In this document: positions 1 through 8,353 of the stretch, in pieces
Position numbering within the stretch: the first letter of the stretch is position 1
How the letters are laid out: each line of letters opens with the position of its first letter
Assembly: GCF_049673105.1 (NCBI RefSeq)
Contig: NZ_JBATXG010000022.1
Span: 1 to 64,000 of the forward strand
Length of the DNA: 64,000 nucleotides
Direction: 5' to 3'
Source: Castellaniella sp049673105
GTDB taxonomy: Bacteria; Pseudomonadota; Gammaproteobacteria; Burkholderiales; Burkholderiaceae_B
Notes under the pieces: generated by a model
The model's database searches: none
What the model was told of the DNA's origin: nothing
What the model saw: the letters and a program-made list of their open reading frames with translations, nothing else
Program-made: the position numbers and the translations under genes

Positions 1-30
1 AGCAAGATAGTTGGTATTGATGACAGCCAT
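1..30 (-). CDS. fliC: Flagellin FliC, N-terminal ten codons only
   Basis: The minus strand from position 30 reads M-A-V-I-N-T-N-Y-L-A before the window ends. This is the strongly conserved start of bacterial flagellin (usual form M-A-x-V-I-N-T-N), the filament subunit secreted by the flagellar type III apparatus. An AGGAG ribosome-binding site lies about six bases upstream of the ATG. A good sigma-28-type promoter lies at 111-137 on the same strand. Only the extreme N-terminus is visible, so the call rests on ten residues plus the promoter. The gene follows the large glycosyltransferase on the same strand, an arrangement known from loci where flagellin is glycosylated (for example fgt genes near fliC in Pseudomonas syringae). 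Confidence 0.85.
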   Translation of the reverse strand, partial: MAVINTNYLA

Positions 31-50
31 GAAAGACTCCTAAGTGATTC

Positions 51-64
51 GGCGGAGATCCGCC
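51..64 (-). other. Small hairpin in the fliC leader
   Basis: GGCGGA and TCCGCC form a six-base stem around a two-base centre (in practice a five-base stem with a four-base loop). It lies about 20 bases upstream of the fliC start and next to its ribosome-binding site. It could stabilise or modulate the flagellin mRNA leader. Function is inference; the complementarity is seen directly. Confidence 0.35.
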
Positions 65-110
65 CGTATTGCCCAGGATGACAAACCGAGTGACCTCCTG
101 TTCTGACTCG

Positions 111-137
111 TTAACGGAACAAGGACAGAGAACTTTA
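111..137 (-). promoter_or_regulatory. Sigma-28 (FliA) class promoter for fliC
   Basis: On the minus strand TAAAGTTC is followed after exactly 11 bases by TCCGTTAA. The known FliA consensus is TAAAGTTT, 11 bases, GCCGATAA. Seven of eight bases match in the -35 box and six of eight in the -10 box, with ideal spacing. It sits about 80 bases upstream of the flagellin start, as expected for a class 3 flagellar promoter. Confidence 0.85.
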
Positions 138-144
138 GGAGATT

Positions 145-163
145 CCCCGAAAATTTTTCGAGG
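145..163. promoter_or_regulatory. Dyad just upstream of the fliC promoter
   Basis: CCCCGAAAA and TTTTCGAGG match as inverted repeats at eight of nine positions around one central T. The dyad lies 8 bases upstream of the sigma-28 -35 box and 13 bases after the stop of the glycosyltransferase gene. It could be a protein-binding site or a weak terminator of the upstream gene. There is no following U-tract, so an intrinsic terminator is unlikely. Confidence 0.3.
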
Positions 164-175
164 TGGCATGCGATG

Positions 176-3100
176 TCATAGCCAAGCCGCCAGCCATTGA
201 TCCAGAAAGGCGCCTTCCAGCATCCAGGATTGGCGAATCGCTGCTTGTAACGCGTCGCCCTGTCGAGCCAGGGCCTCGGGTTCGGCCAGGTGTTCCCTGA
301 CTGCCTTTTCCCAATCCTGATAGCGATTGCGCACCCGCGTCACGGGCAGATCGCAGTGGTATGGTTCTATATCCGTGCAAATGATCGGCACCCCGCAGGC
401 GCCTAGTTCCAACAAGCGCAGATTGCTCTTGCTGCGATTGAATTGGTTCATTTCCAAAGGCACCAGTGCCAGATCCAGATTCAGTGCGGCCAATGCGGCG
501 GGATATTTTGAAATTTCGACCCCTGGGTGAAATTCGCAACGGATGTCTTCTGGTTGCATGCCCATGAAAACCCAGTCGACCTCGTCCTCCATGTCTTTGA
601 TCAAAGCGCGTATGACAGCCAAGTCGCCAGTATGACTGTTACCACCCGCCCAGCCCAGGCGCAGCTTTTTACCAGCCCGGCGCTGACCAGCAAGATCACC
701 CCAAACATTTTTTGGCAAACCGTTGCAAGCCACCCTGATTTCAGAGTGCCAAGCGGAATACTCTTCGGCGAGAACGGGAGTGGACACCACCAGCCAATCC
801 ACCTGCTCAATCGCCCGTCGCATCATTTTTGCCAGATCCTTTGGCATAGCATTTCTATGCATGCTGCGTACGGGCACATTAGGCAGGTAGTCATCAAATT
901 CAAGCAGCACCTTGGCTCCGACCGTCTCTCGAATACGTCGAATTTCATCCAAAATGCCTGGATTACCCCAAGCACCCTGCAGTACCACCGTATCTGGCTG
1001 CGCTCCGGCCACGTCAGTGAAATGAAAATTCCCGTCTTTCAGGCCACCCTCTAGGCGCCCTTCGGACTCCAGCGCCTGATACGGGTGGATGATCCGATAA
1101 TGCCCACACCCCTGCCAATCGCCATGCGAAGCCAACACCACCGGCAAAGGCCGACCCGGCAGGGGTCTATGAATCCGGCTGGCTTCACGGCTTAAGCTGA
1201 AGCCCGGCGACAGGCGCCCAAAAGCAGGATGATAGGCAGGATCATCAAGCAATTTGGGCAGCCATTTCGCGTACAAACGATCACCCTGTTCCAGATCCGG
1301 CAACGCCTCCTGGCCAAATTGCTCGGTCAGCAAACGGGTAGCCCCGCCCATATGTTTAAGCCGGACTTCAGCCGCCTGGGTAATCAGATAACCGGCCTGC
1401 GTCACCCGCAGGCATAAATCGGCATCGCCGTAAAAGACAGGAAAATCTGTTTCATCGAAACCGCCCAGTTCCTGGTAGACATCCCTGCGCATCATCATGC
1501 ATGAAGCGCTGACCGCCCCGACGTTCTGGGTCGTCACCAGGCGATTCATATAGCCTTGAGTCTGATCTGATTCCCCTCGGAACCCAAACCCGACGCTGTT
1601 ATCCATACCCAGTACCAGGCCGGCGTGCTGGACGCGGCCATCCAGATAATCCAAGCGTGCGCCGACTGCACCGACCTCGGGGCGCAAGGCATGACCCAAC
1701 ATCAAGCCCAACCACTCCGGATCGATCACTTCCGTGTCATTGTTCAAAAATAGCAGGACGTCCCCGCGCGCCTGCTTAGCGGCGAAATTGTTGATGGCTG
1801 AAAAGCTGAAAGGATGCGGCCATCGAAGGATGCGCACCTGCTCCAGACCCATCGCCTCCAACTGCTGCAGAAACTGAACCGCAGCCTTGTCCTGACTGCC
1901 ATTGTCCACAATCAAAAGTTCATAGCGGGTATAGGCGGTTTTCTCCATCAGGCTTTCCACGCAAGCCCGCAGCACAGGCAGTTGATCGCGTGTCGGGATG
2001 ATGATGGATACCAGGGGTTCACCCGAAATCGGATATTCCAGGCGGGATTCGCCCACCCGTCCGGTGGCTTGGATCGTGGCTGTACTGCCAATCCGATCCA
2101 GGTGAGCCTGCGTCACCGATCGCGCGTGCGATGCGACATCTGCATTTGCCAGCCAGGAAAACAACTGTTGATCCGTGTAAACAGCGACTTCGGGGATATG
2201 TCCCACCAGTTGGGGGCCGGCCTGTTCCACCAATCGCCAGGCAAGATCCTGAGCAGCCAATTGCCCATAAGCATCCTGCAGCCCCCCGACTGCCTGAACA
2301 GCGGCAGTACTGAGAATCAGATTTCGCCCCATGTAGGGATAGCTGCGCAAAAGATCCAGGTTGAAATCCGGCTTGAGCATGGGTTTGCCCGGCACGCCAT
2401 CTTCGAGCATGGCCTCGTCAGCGTACCAAACCAATGGATCCGGATGGCGCAGGCGGTATTCCCCGAATAACAAAGCAGCATGGGGAAGCAATTGGTCGCC
2501 AGGATACAGTATCCAGATGAAATCTGGCGCTTGTGCTTGGCTGATTTGATCTGCAAGCGGCTGAGACCAGTGTGATTCAGCGGGCAGATACTCAAAATTG
2601 CCATCCGGCAGCGTGGCTGGCGCCGTCTTCCCGATCAGCCAAATTTTATGCAAAGGCTGGCTCTGGGCATACAGACTAGCCAGCGTTCTGGATAGGGACT
2701 CTGGCTCTGGTTCGTCGGGCAGAACCACAACCGCACCCAAAGTGCCAACATCCGGATGCGCATTCACCAAGGACTGCAGCAGCCGGATTCTGGCAGCTGA
2801 TGGCGCGCGATCTTTGAACCAGTCAGCAACCGACCAAGTGGGTTGTGGAACTACGCCAGGACCCGCGGAGCCAGCGGACACCGTAGCGCCTTTCCACCGG
2901 CCTATGTCGTCCGGCAAGGTATCCTGAAATTTTGCGTTTAATTCGTCCAGCCAGGCCAAGCCTTGCGAGAGCCTATCACCGCCACGACCCGAGGCATTTT
3001 TGTCGTCATGCTGCACATCAACATCCAGAACATCCGCACAAAAGTTGCTGAAACGTCTGGAAAGTAATGTTTCGCCAATCTTCGCGCGAGACTCAAAGGC

Positions 3101-4156
3101 CTTGATGATATCAATGAACCACTTCAGGAAATTCGCATCAAACACCAGATCGTCGATGTTCGACGCCGCATATTTATTCAGGCCTTTCAAGCAAGCAGGA
3201 GCGTCGGCGAGCCATTTTCTTAGATTCAGCAGCAAGCCACCCTGCTGAAGTTCTTGGTGAAAGCCGTTAAAAAATAGAAATTTGAACACATGTTGCGCAC
3301 TTTGATAGCGTTGCTGCAGATCTTCTATAGGTGAAAATTTTCCGAGCAAGAAAAGCGCGCACTGGACCGCCGTGCTTACGCCCATGAATCTGATCATGGG
3401 CAGGCTAAGGCCAACATCCTTACACAACAACTTATAAAAACGATCGAGACTATCGCCAGTGTGCGCACCATAATGCGGATAGTGCACAAAAAACCCACGC
3501 CCAGACTCTTTGACAAAATTGCCATATGACAATCTATTTAACTCAAATAGATCCTCTGCCAACGTCATGCCAAAGATCGGGGTGGCCTTCAAATAATCGA
3601 TGGCGTTATCTAGGGTGTCTCTTCTGCTGACATCATACATAGTGACTCTAGCAGAAAGCCCGTTCCAAAAGCTCATTCTTTCGACCGGGCTTTCCCCGAC
3701 CATAGAGTTCTGACTTATATCCAGCAGACGATGATCCCCAAAGTCTACAAATGAAGTCCCAACTGAAACACAAGAGGCATTATTCGATTTTTTTAAAAAA
3801 TCGTAACCATCCAAATAATATGTTGGAGACACGGAGTCATCATCCGCCATGATGGCAGTAAACTCAACCGATTTACTCCACTCGAAAAGAAAGTAAAAAT
3901 TCTCAGTCGCCCCAATATTTTTTTTATGCGAATAAAAAATAATATACTTATTTATTTCATTCAGCTTGGCAAGAAATTCATGCTTCTCGGGGTTTTCGCT
4001 ATTGTCCGCGACAAGAACAACAACATCTTCCCTGGCGACGCCACAAAATGACGCAAGAATCGACTTAACCTCTCCCCCCCATCTAAACGTAGGAATCAAT
4101 ATCGCACACCTAGCCGTCACGGGAATTTCTGGAAAAACAATAGATTCTTTAACCAT
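176..4156 (-). CDS. Giant multi-domain glycosyltransferase beside flagellin
   Basis: About 1326 residues with at least three glycosyltransferase modules. Residues 15-130 form a GT-A (GT2-like) domain with an IPTF start and an acidic DDD motif at 105-107. Residues of roughly 450-690 look like a degenerate GT2 copy. Residues 710-960 form a second clear GT2 domain (SIIIPTRD start, NNDTE metal-binding motif near 805). The last 300 residues resemble a GT-B glycosyltransferase (FDDYLP, GWAGGNSHTGD, LELGACGVP motifs). A predicted cytoplasmic enzyme that would add several sugars in turn, to flagellin, O-antigen or another carrier. I prefer the ATG at 4156; GTG at 4159 and TTG at 4162 are possible. 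The N-terminal third is clearly more AT-rich than the rest, which suggests a mosaic gene. It is separated from the ten-gene operon upstream by 113 AT-rich bases and precedes fliC. Confidence 0.85.
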   Translation of the reverse strand: MVKESIVFPEIPVTARCAILIPTFRWGGEVKSILASFCGVAREDVVVLVADNSENPEKHEFLAKLNEINKYIIFYSHKKNIGATENFYFLFEWSKSVEFTAIMADDDSVSPTYYLDGYDFLKKSNNASCVSVGTSFVDFGDHRLLDISQNSMVGESPVERMSFWNGLSARVTMYDVSRRDTLDNAIDYLKATPIFGMTLAEDLFELNRLSYGNFVKESGRGFFVHYPHYGAHTGDSLDRFYKLLCKDVGLSLPMIRFMGVSTAVQCALFLLGKFSPIEDLQQRYQSAQHVFKFLFFNGFHQELQQGGLLLNLRKWLADAPACLKGLNKYAASNIDDLVFDANFLKWFIDIIKAFESRAKIGETLLSRRFSNFCADVLDVDVQHDDKNASGRGGDRLSQGLAWLDELNAKFQDTLPDDIGRWKGATVSAGSAGPGVVPQPTWSVADWFKDRAPSAARIRLLQSLVNAHPDVGTLGAVVVLPDEPEPESLSRTLASLYAQSQPLHKIWLIGKTAPATLPDGNFEYLPAESHWSQPLADQISQAQAPDFIWILYPGDQLLPHAALLFGEYRLRHPDPLVWYADEAMLEDGVPGKPMLKPDFNLDLLRSYPYMGRNLILSTAAVQAVGGLQDAYGQLAAQDLAWRLVEQAGPQLVGHIPEVAVYTDQQLFSWLANADVASHARSVTQAHLDRIGSTATIQATGRVGESRLEYPISGEPLVSIIIPTRDQLPVLRACVESLMEKTAYTRYELLIVDNGSQDKAAVQFLQQLEAMGLEQVRILRWPHPFSFSAINNFAAKQARGDVLLFLNNDTEVIDPEWLGLMLGHALRPEVGAVGARLDYLDGRVQHAGLVLGMDNSVGFGFRGESDQTQGYMNRLVTTQNVGAVSASCMMMRRDVYQELGGFDETDFPVFYGDADLCLRVTQAGYLITQAAEVRLKHMGGATRLLTEQFGQEALPDLEQGDRLYAKWLPKLLDDPAYHPAFGRLSPGFSLSREASRIHRPLPGRPLPVVLASHGDWQGCGHYRIIHPYQALESEGRLEGGLKDGNFHFTDVAGAQPDTVVLQGAWGNPGILDEIRRIRETVGAKVLLEFDDYLPNVPVRSMHRNAMPKDLAKMMRRAIEQVDWLVVSTPVLAEEYSAWHSEIRVACNGLPKNVWGDLAGQRRAGKKLRLGWAGGNSHTGDLAVIRALIKDMEDEVDWVFMGMQPEDIRCEFHPGVEISKYPAALAALNLDLALVPLEMNQFNRSKSNLRLLELGACGVPIICTDIEPYHCDLPVTRVRNRYQDWEKAVREHLAEPEALARQGDALQAAIRQSWMLEGAFLDQWLAAWL

Positions 4157-4269
4157 CACCAATCTCTGAACATATGAGCCATGAAAGCTCGATCATGCCG
4201 CCAAAAAACTCAAATGATCTTTGTCTGACTTACATGTCTAAACAAAACCTTCAACTGCTGTGGTAAATA

Positions 4270-5052
4270 TCACCCAACCCGACGCAGGAATCCTTCTCTA
4301 GCGACAGTGATCAGCAGTTTGTGCTCAATGTTCCGGTCTACTTCGAACTCGGGATGCCCCGCCAGATACTCGCGAGCCGCCGTCAACGGGCTGTTGCCTG
4401 GCCCCCAAGGGCGCCCCTCGCACAATTCCGGCGGCATGTCTTCCACCACCGTATCGAACACGACACAATAGCTGCCTACGCTGACCAGCGGCGCATACGC
4501 CTCCAGTTCAGCAAGTACATGCTCATGGGTATGATTGCTGTCCAGACTGACCAGGACACGTTGATATTTGGACGCAATGTCCTTGACCTGCGCCACCAGC
4601 GCCGGATCCACGCTTGAGCCTTGCAGCATCTGAATACGCGCGGCCATCGGGTGCGATTCGATCGCCTCGCGGTTGTGCGCCCGGATATCGATGTCGATCC
4701 CCAGTACCTGACGGGCTGGTTTCCGCGGGTCAAGTACGCGCCCCTGTTCCTGAGCTTCGCACAGATCCAGCAATGCCAGCAGCGAGGCGTTCATGATCAA
4801 GGAACCGCCATGCGCGATCCCGGTCTCGATGATCAGATCCGGCTTGATCGCCCAGATCAGCTCCTGCATGGCCACCATGTCTTGCGGATACTGGATGATT
4901 GGGCGTCCCATCCAGCTGAAATTATAGGTATAGGCGCCAGCGGCCCCCGTTTGCAGCATCCAGTCCAGGGATGCCTGCTTCAAGCTTGTATCGGCCCCCA
5001 GCCGGGCGATGTTTTGCTCGACCTCTGCCTGGAACTGTTCAATTGGATTCAT
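4270..5052 (-). CDS. CmcI / cephalosporin hydroxylase-family methyltransferase
   Basis: 260 residues. The pattern PDLIIETGIAHGGS (about residues 71-84), a GID stretch near 118 and DSNHTHEHV near 171 mark the CmcI family, SAM-dependent methyltransferases with a Rossmann fold despite the hydroxylase name. Relatives in polysaccharide and glycolipid clusters O-methylate sugar hydroxyls, with a metal bound near the DxNHxH motif. Here it is the last gene of the tightly packed sugar operon, and its first 14 bases overlap the end of the metallophosphoesterase gene. The likely job is methylation of a sugar residue of the glycan made by this cluster; the exact substrate is not visible. Confidence 0.8.
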   Translation of the reverse strand: MNPIEQFQAEVEQNIARLGADTSLKQASLDWMLQTGAAGAYTYNFSWMGRPIIQYPQDMVAMQELIWAIKPDLIIETGIAHGGSLIMNASLLALLDLCEAQEQGRVLDPRKPARQVLGIDIDIRAHNREAIESHPMAARIQMLQGSSVDPALVAQVKDIASKYQRVLVSLDSNHTHEHVLAELEAYAPLVSVGSYCVVFDTVVEDMPPELCEGRPWGPGNSPLTAAREYLAGHPEFEVDRNIEHKLLITVAREGFLRRVG

Positions 5053-5755
5053 GCCGCTTATTCCTGTTAATGTATTTTATCTTGTCGATGCGCCCGCCGA
5101 TCTGGGCGCCGTGGTAGAGATTCTCATATAGAAAGGGTTCAAATCCTGCTTCTTTCATGGATTCGACCGTTTCTTCAATGTTGTAGGCAACACGCCTCAA
5201 TTCAATCCGATCCCCATCGAAAATAGCATAAGCCGCCCGGCTGTCGCCATCCCTGGGCTGGCCGACCGATCCCGGATTGCAATACCACTTCCCCTGCGCT
5301 ACCGGTATCAGTGCCTGCACATGCGTATGCCCGGAGAACAGCCGATCGACATCCTCTGGCACCGTGTCGTCATCAATGACATAGAGATATTGATCCCGCG
5401 GGTCCTCGGGTCCGCCATGCACGAACAAAGAGCCGGATTCCCTCAAGCTGGGCAGGGAACCCTGCAGCCAGGTCAATTGTGCCGGCGTCACGATGCGTTT
5501 CTGATAATCAATGATGCTGGCCACCACCTTGGAGCGCGAACAATTCTCTTCACTGATCAGGTAGTGATCGTGATTGCCCAGAATATTGATTGCATCGTGC
5601 TGCGCCAGCAGATCAATGCATGGCCCAGGCTGCGCGTGGTACCCCACCACATCGCCCAGAGACAGGATGCGCGTGCACCCACGCGTGCGGGCATCATCCA
5701 GCACCGCGCGCAAAGCGGCCAAATTGCTATGAATATCAGACAGGATCGCGATCAT
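5039..5755 (-). CDS. Metallophosphoesterase (YfcE/MJ0936-like)
   Basis: About 238 residues from the ATG at 5755, chosen because MIAILSDIHSN is the normal family N-terminus; a longer reading frame exists. All signature motifs of the calcineurin-like dimetal phosphoesterases are present: D7-x-H9, GD at 34-35, GNHDH at 60-64 and GHTH at 142-145. Family members hydrolyse phosphomonoesters or phosphodiesters in the cytoplasm. It overlaps the ATP-grasp gene upstream by 20 bases and the methyltransferase gene downstream by 14, so it belongs to the sugar operon. It may remove a phosphate from a sugar or nucleotide intermediate. That role is inference, since phosphatases of this family are not specific markers of glycan pathways. 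Confidence 0.82.
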   Translation of the reverse strand: MIAILSDIHSNLAALRAVLDDARTRGCTRILSLGDVVGYHAQPGPCIDLLAQHDAINILGNHDHYLISEENCSRSKVVASIIDYQKRIVTPAQLTWLQGSLPSLRESGSLFVHGGPEDPRDQYLYVIDDDTVPEDVDRLFSGHTHVQALIPVAQGKWYCNPGSVGQPRDGDSRAAYAIFDGDRIELRRVAYNIEETVESMKEAGFEPFLYENLYHGAQIGGRIDKIKYINRNKRHESN

Positions 5756-6743
5756 AAACGATGTAATCCTCGCTATAGCGCCAGCCAATGCCATGACGGA
5801 TCTCAGGCGGCTGTGGCAGGCGATTCAACACAAAGTATTCCAACGCCATTTGCGCCTCGTTGTACCCAAAGCCGGTGCGCAGGGAATTACTGCTGGAAAA
5901 CCTCGGATTGACCTCCAGCAGATAGGCCTCGCCATCGTGCACCCGGAACTGGTAGTTCGTCGGCCCTATCGGTTTGAGCAAGGCATTGAAGGCAGCCACT
6001 TTTGCCTGCAGCAGGGGATGGTCGACCACCTCGGCCTGCTGCGTATTGCCGGCTGCGGACAGACGCCGGCGCATGATGATCGGCGCCACGGCCTGACCAT
6101 CACCCAAGCCGAACGAGCCCACCGTGTATTCCTCGTGTTCGCTGCCCACGATACGCTGGAGCATCCACGGTTCTGCGGTCTTGCGAGTCCAGTAAGCAAA
6201 ATCCTCCCGATCATGCAAGCGCACGATCCCGCGCGAGCCATTGCCCTGGCGAGGCTTGAGCAAAATCGGCGCCGCGCCCAGCGTTGCCAGGGCGTCATCC
6301 CAGCTTGCGTCGATCATCGTCGGGATGGCCGACAGACCATGGTCTTCCAAGAACAGGTGCATCAGCCACTTATCGCCGGTCAATGCAATCAGGGCACTGT
6401 GATTGAGCGCCAGCACGCAAGCACCATGCTCTTTTTCAAACATTTCCCGCTGTCCATCCAGAAACAGCATATCGACCTCAAGCCCCGGCAAGACGAGATC
6501 AATGCTTTCCTTCCTGATCAAATTCTGCCAGAAGTCCCGATATCCATCGGAGCGCTCGTCGCAGATCGGCTTTTGGACGAACACATCACACCAGTCAGGC
6601 CCCGGAGGCCGGGTGCTGCGGTCCAGGCCGATGATTTTGACGGGATAGCCGCTGGCTCTCAGACTGCGGACAATGCCCTGTCCGATGATGGCTCCCACCC
6701 CTGTCACCAGCACATGAACCGCAGAAGCGTTTGCCCTGCTCAT
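5736..6743 (-). CDS. ATP-grasp ligase (carbamoyl-phosphate synthase-like)
   Basis: 335 residues from the ATG at 6743, which overlaps the stop of the preceding gene as ATGA. An N-terminal nucleotide-binding-like segment (VLVTGVGAIIGQG, residues 11-23) is followed by the ATP-grasp fold, with the phosphate-clamping LLKPRQGNGSRG stretch at 161-172 and the metal-binding EVNPR motif at 277-281. Such enzymes activate a carboxylate as acyl-phosphate and join it to an amine or other nucleophile. In this operon, with an aminotransferase that would create a sugar amine, it may attach a carboxylic acid or amino acid to an aminosugar. The acid and the acceptor cannot be read from the sequence. Confidence 0.8.
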   Translation of the reverse strand: MSRANASAVHVLVTGVGAIIGQGIVRSLRASGYPVKIIGLDRSTRPPGPDWCDVFVQKPICDERSDGYRDFWQNLIRKESIDLVLPGLEVDMLFLDGQREMFEKEHGACVLALNHSALIALTGDKWLMHLFLEDHGLSAIPTMIDASWDDALATLGAAPILLKPRQGNGSRGIVRLHDREDFAYWTRKTAEPWMLQRIVGSEHEEYTVGSFGLGDGQAVAPIIMRRRLSAAGNTQQAEVVDHPLLQAKVAAFNALLKPIGPTNYQFRVHDGEAYLLEVNPRFSSSNSLRTGFGYNEAQMALEYFVLNRLPQPPEIRHGIGWRYSEDYIVYDRDPV

Positions 6744-7624
6744 ATCACATCCAAGGGACCAAAGGCGCCGGCGCAGCCCGTATCTCGAATCATTTTCAAA
6801 CCCTGCTCCATGCTGATTTCCGGCCACATGCCCAGGCGATCAAACAAGGCTTCTCCCGAAGGCAGGTTTAAAGCGCGAAATGGCTGCTTGGCCTGTGCGA
6901 TCTCGATGTGCCCACCTGAGCCAAACACGCCATAAGCACACTGCGCAATCTGCCAATAATCCAGTGACTCTGGGTGAACAATATCCCATACGCCGCTCAC
7001 GCCTTCCTGCCAGGCCTGAATCAGCAGCCGGGCAGCATCGCGCACATGCAAAAAATTACGCACGCCACCCGGTGCCGGCATATTGAGGTCCATGCCACGT
7101 GACGCATAGGCCACAATCCGTCCGAACCAGGGCTGATGCCGGCAGCAACGTCCCTCCACATCGTAGAGTTGGGGAAACCTGAGACTGCAAAACACTCCGC
7201 CAGCCTGACGCTCCATCAGCCCCCAGGCCAACACCTGCTCCCCCAGTGCCTTTGACAGCCCGTAGCTTGATCGGCCCTGCGCTTCCACACCCACCGTCGA
7301 GGAAAGGCTGCCGGCATAGATGCAAATTGAGCACTGCAAATGTGCCATCAATCTCAGCACATCGAAGCAGCCCAGCGCATTGACCCTGCCGTTAGCCACA
7401 CGGCCTTCACCCGAATCATCCGCAAAAGCAGCCGCACAATGGAATATGGCATCGACAGCGGGTGCAGTAGCCGGCAGCGCGCCCAGTGTCTTGTCCAGAT
7501 CCAGCGTGATATCACAGTCAGCGCTGCGACCGATGCACAACACCACCACACCCACGGCACGTAACTGTTCAACCAGCTCCGTGCCCAACATCGACCCCGC
7601 TCCGATCACCGCGACCGTCTTCAC
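6740..7624 (-). CDS. NAD(P)-dependent epimerase/dehydratase (extended SDR)
   Basis: 294 residues from a GTG start at 7624, which overlaps the previous stop codon as GTGA; a longer frame starting at 7657 would run into the upstream gene. The Rossmann motif GAGSMLG (8-14) and the catalytic YGLSK (121-125) with the GSLSS stretch (105-109) place it in the extended short-chain dehydrogenase family acting on nucleotide sugars. It could reduce or epimerise a 4-keto sugar, in the manner of RmlD or GalE. Tight overlaps on both sides put it in the sugar operon. The precise reaction is not readable. Confidence 0.82.
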   Translation of the reverse strand: MKTVAVIGAGSMLGTELVEQLRAVGVVVLCIGRSADCDITLDLDKTLGALPATAPAVDAIFHCAAAFADDSGEGRVANGRVNALGCFDVLRLMAHLQCSICIYAGSLSSTVGVEAQGRSSYGLSKALGEQVLAWGLMERQAGGVFCSLRFPQLYDVEGRCCRHQPWFGRIVAYASRGMDLNMPAPGGVRNFLHVRDAARLLIQAWQEGVSGVWDIVHPESLDYWQIAQCAYGVFGSGGHIEIAQAKQPFRALNLPSGEALFDRLGMWPEISMEQGLKMIRDTGCAGAFGPLDVI

Positions 7625-8343
7625 ACAAGCTCCACTTCCATCAGCAAGCCCACGCACAAATCGGGAAACTCAATTCCGACCTGCAGCATCGCCTGCAGAT
7701 TGGCCTGCATGTCCGGCAGCGTTTTCAAGACCGCCAGAGGTAAGGGCTTGAGATAGATGCCTTCCTCATGTGTGACTGCATAACCGGCTTGCTGCAAAGC
7801 AGCCCGCAATGTGTCCCGGCAATACTGCCGCTGATGTCCCAGCGCCAAGTCATTGGCATTGAGGCTGTAGATATCGTCGATCAGCCCCAACTCCAGCCCC
7901 AGCCTGCGATTGAGCGACTTGGCGTTGGGCACCGCCACATACATGCGCCCACCCGGCTTCAGGTACTGCCGATAACGGCGCAGAATCAAATCCGGGTCAT
8001 CCACATGCTCCAGGATGAAGCCCATGACAATGACGTCAAAGGGCGCCTGCGGCTCATAGTCCTCAAAGTAGCCCTCCACGATCTGACCAGAAAACCCGGG
8101 TTGTGCGCGACGAAACTGTTCGATGACGCTGGAGGCGCCATCGACGATGACGTGCTCAGCGCAGGCCTCGTTGAATATTTTTGCGGTAAAACCATGCCCC
8201 AGCCCTAATTCCAACAGTCGATCCACGCAGCCCATGCGTTCGATGATCCGCTTGGGATACCAGTGCAGCATCAGGTCGTTTTCGATTTCCGTTGCGGCAT
8301 TCGGTTTGTATTCCGATGCCTCGGCATTGAGATCTCGCGCCAT
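7621..8343 (-). CDS. Class I SAM-dependent methyltransferase
   Basis: 240 residues from the ATG at 8343 (MARDLNAEA), ten bases after the preceding stop; the frame is open further upstream but would overlap the WbqC-like gene. The SAM-binding motif I LELGLGHG lies at 44-51, followed by a methyltransferase-11/23 pattern including FILEHVDDP and LKPGGRMYVAVPN. It probably methylates an O or N atom of a sugar in the glycan built by this cluster. It differs from the C-methyltransferase at 10222-11445, which has a zinc finger and a second domain. Substrate unknown. Confidence 0.82.
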   Translation of the reverse strand: MARDLNAEASEYKPNAATEIENDLMLHWYPKRIIERMGCVDRLLELGLGHGFTAKIFNEACAEHVIVDGASSVIEQFRRAQPGFSGQIVEGYFEDYEPQAPFDVIVMGFILEHVDDPDLILRRYRQYLKPGGRMYVAVPNAKSLNRRLGLELGLIDDIYSLNANDLALGHQRQYCRDTLRAALQQAGYAVTHEEGIYLKPLPLAVLKTLPDMQANLQAMLQVGIEFPDLCVGLLMEVELV

Positions 8344-8353
8344 TTTCACCTCG

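Noticed and set aside
5138..5150. GGTTCAAATCC string resembling a tRNA T-arm
   Set aside because: It lies inside the metallophosphoesterase gene; no acceptor stem, anticodon arm or D-arm can be formed around it.
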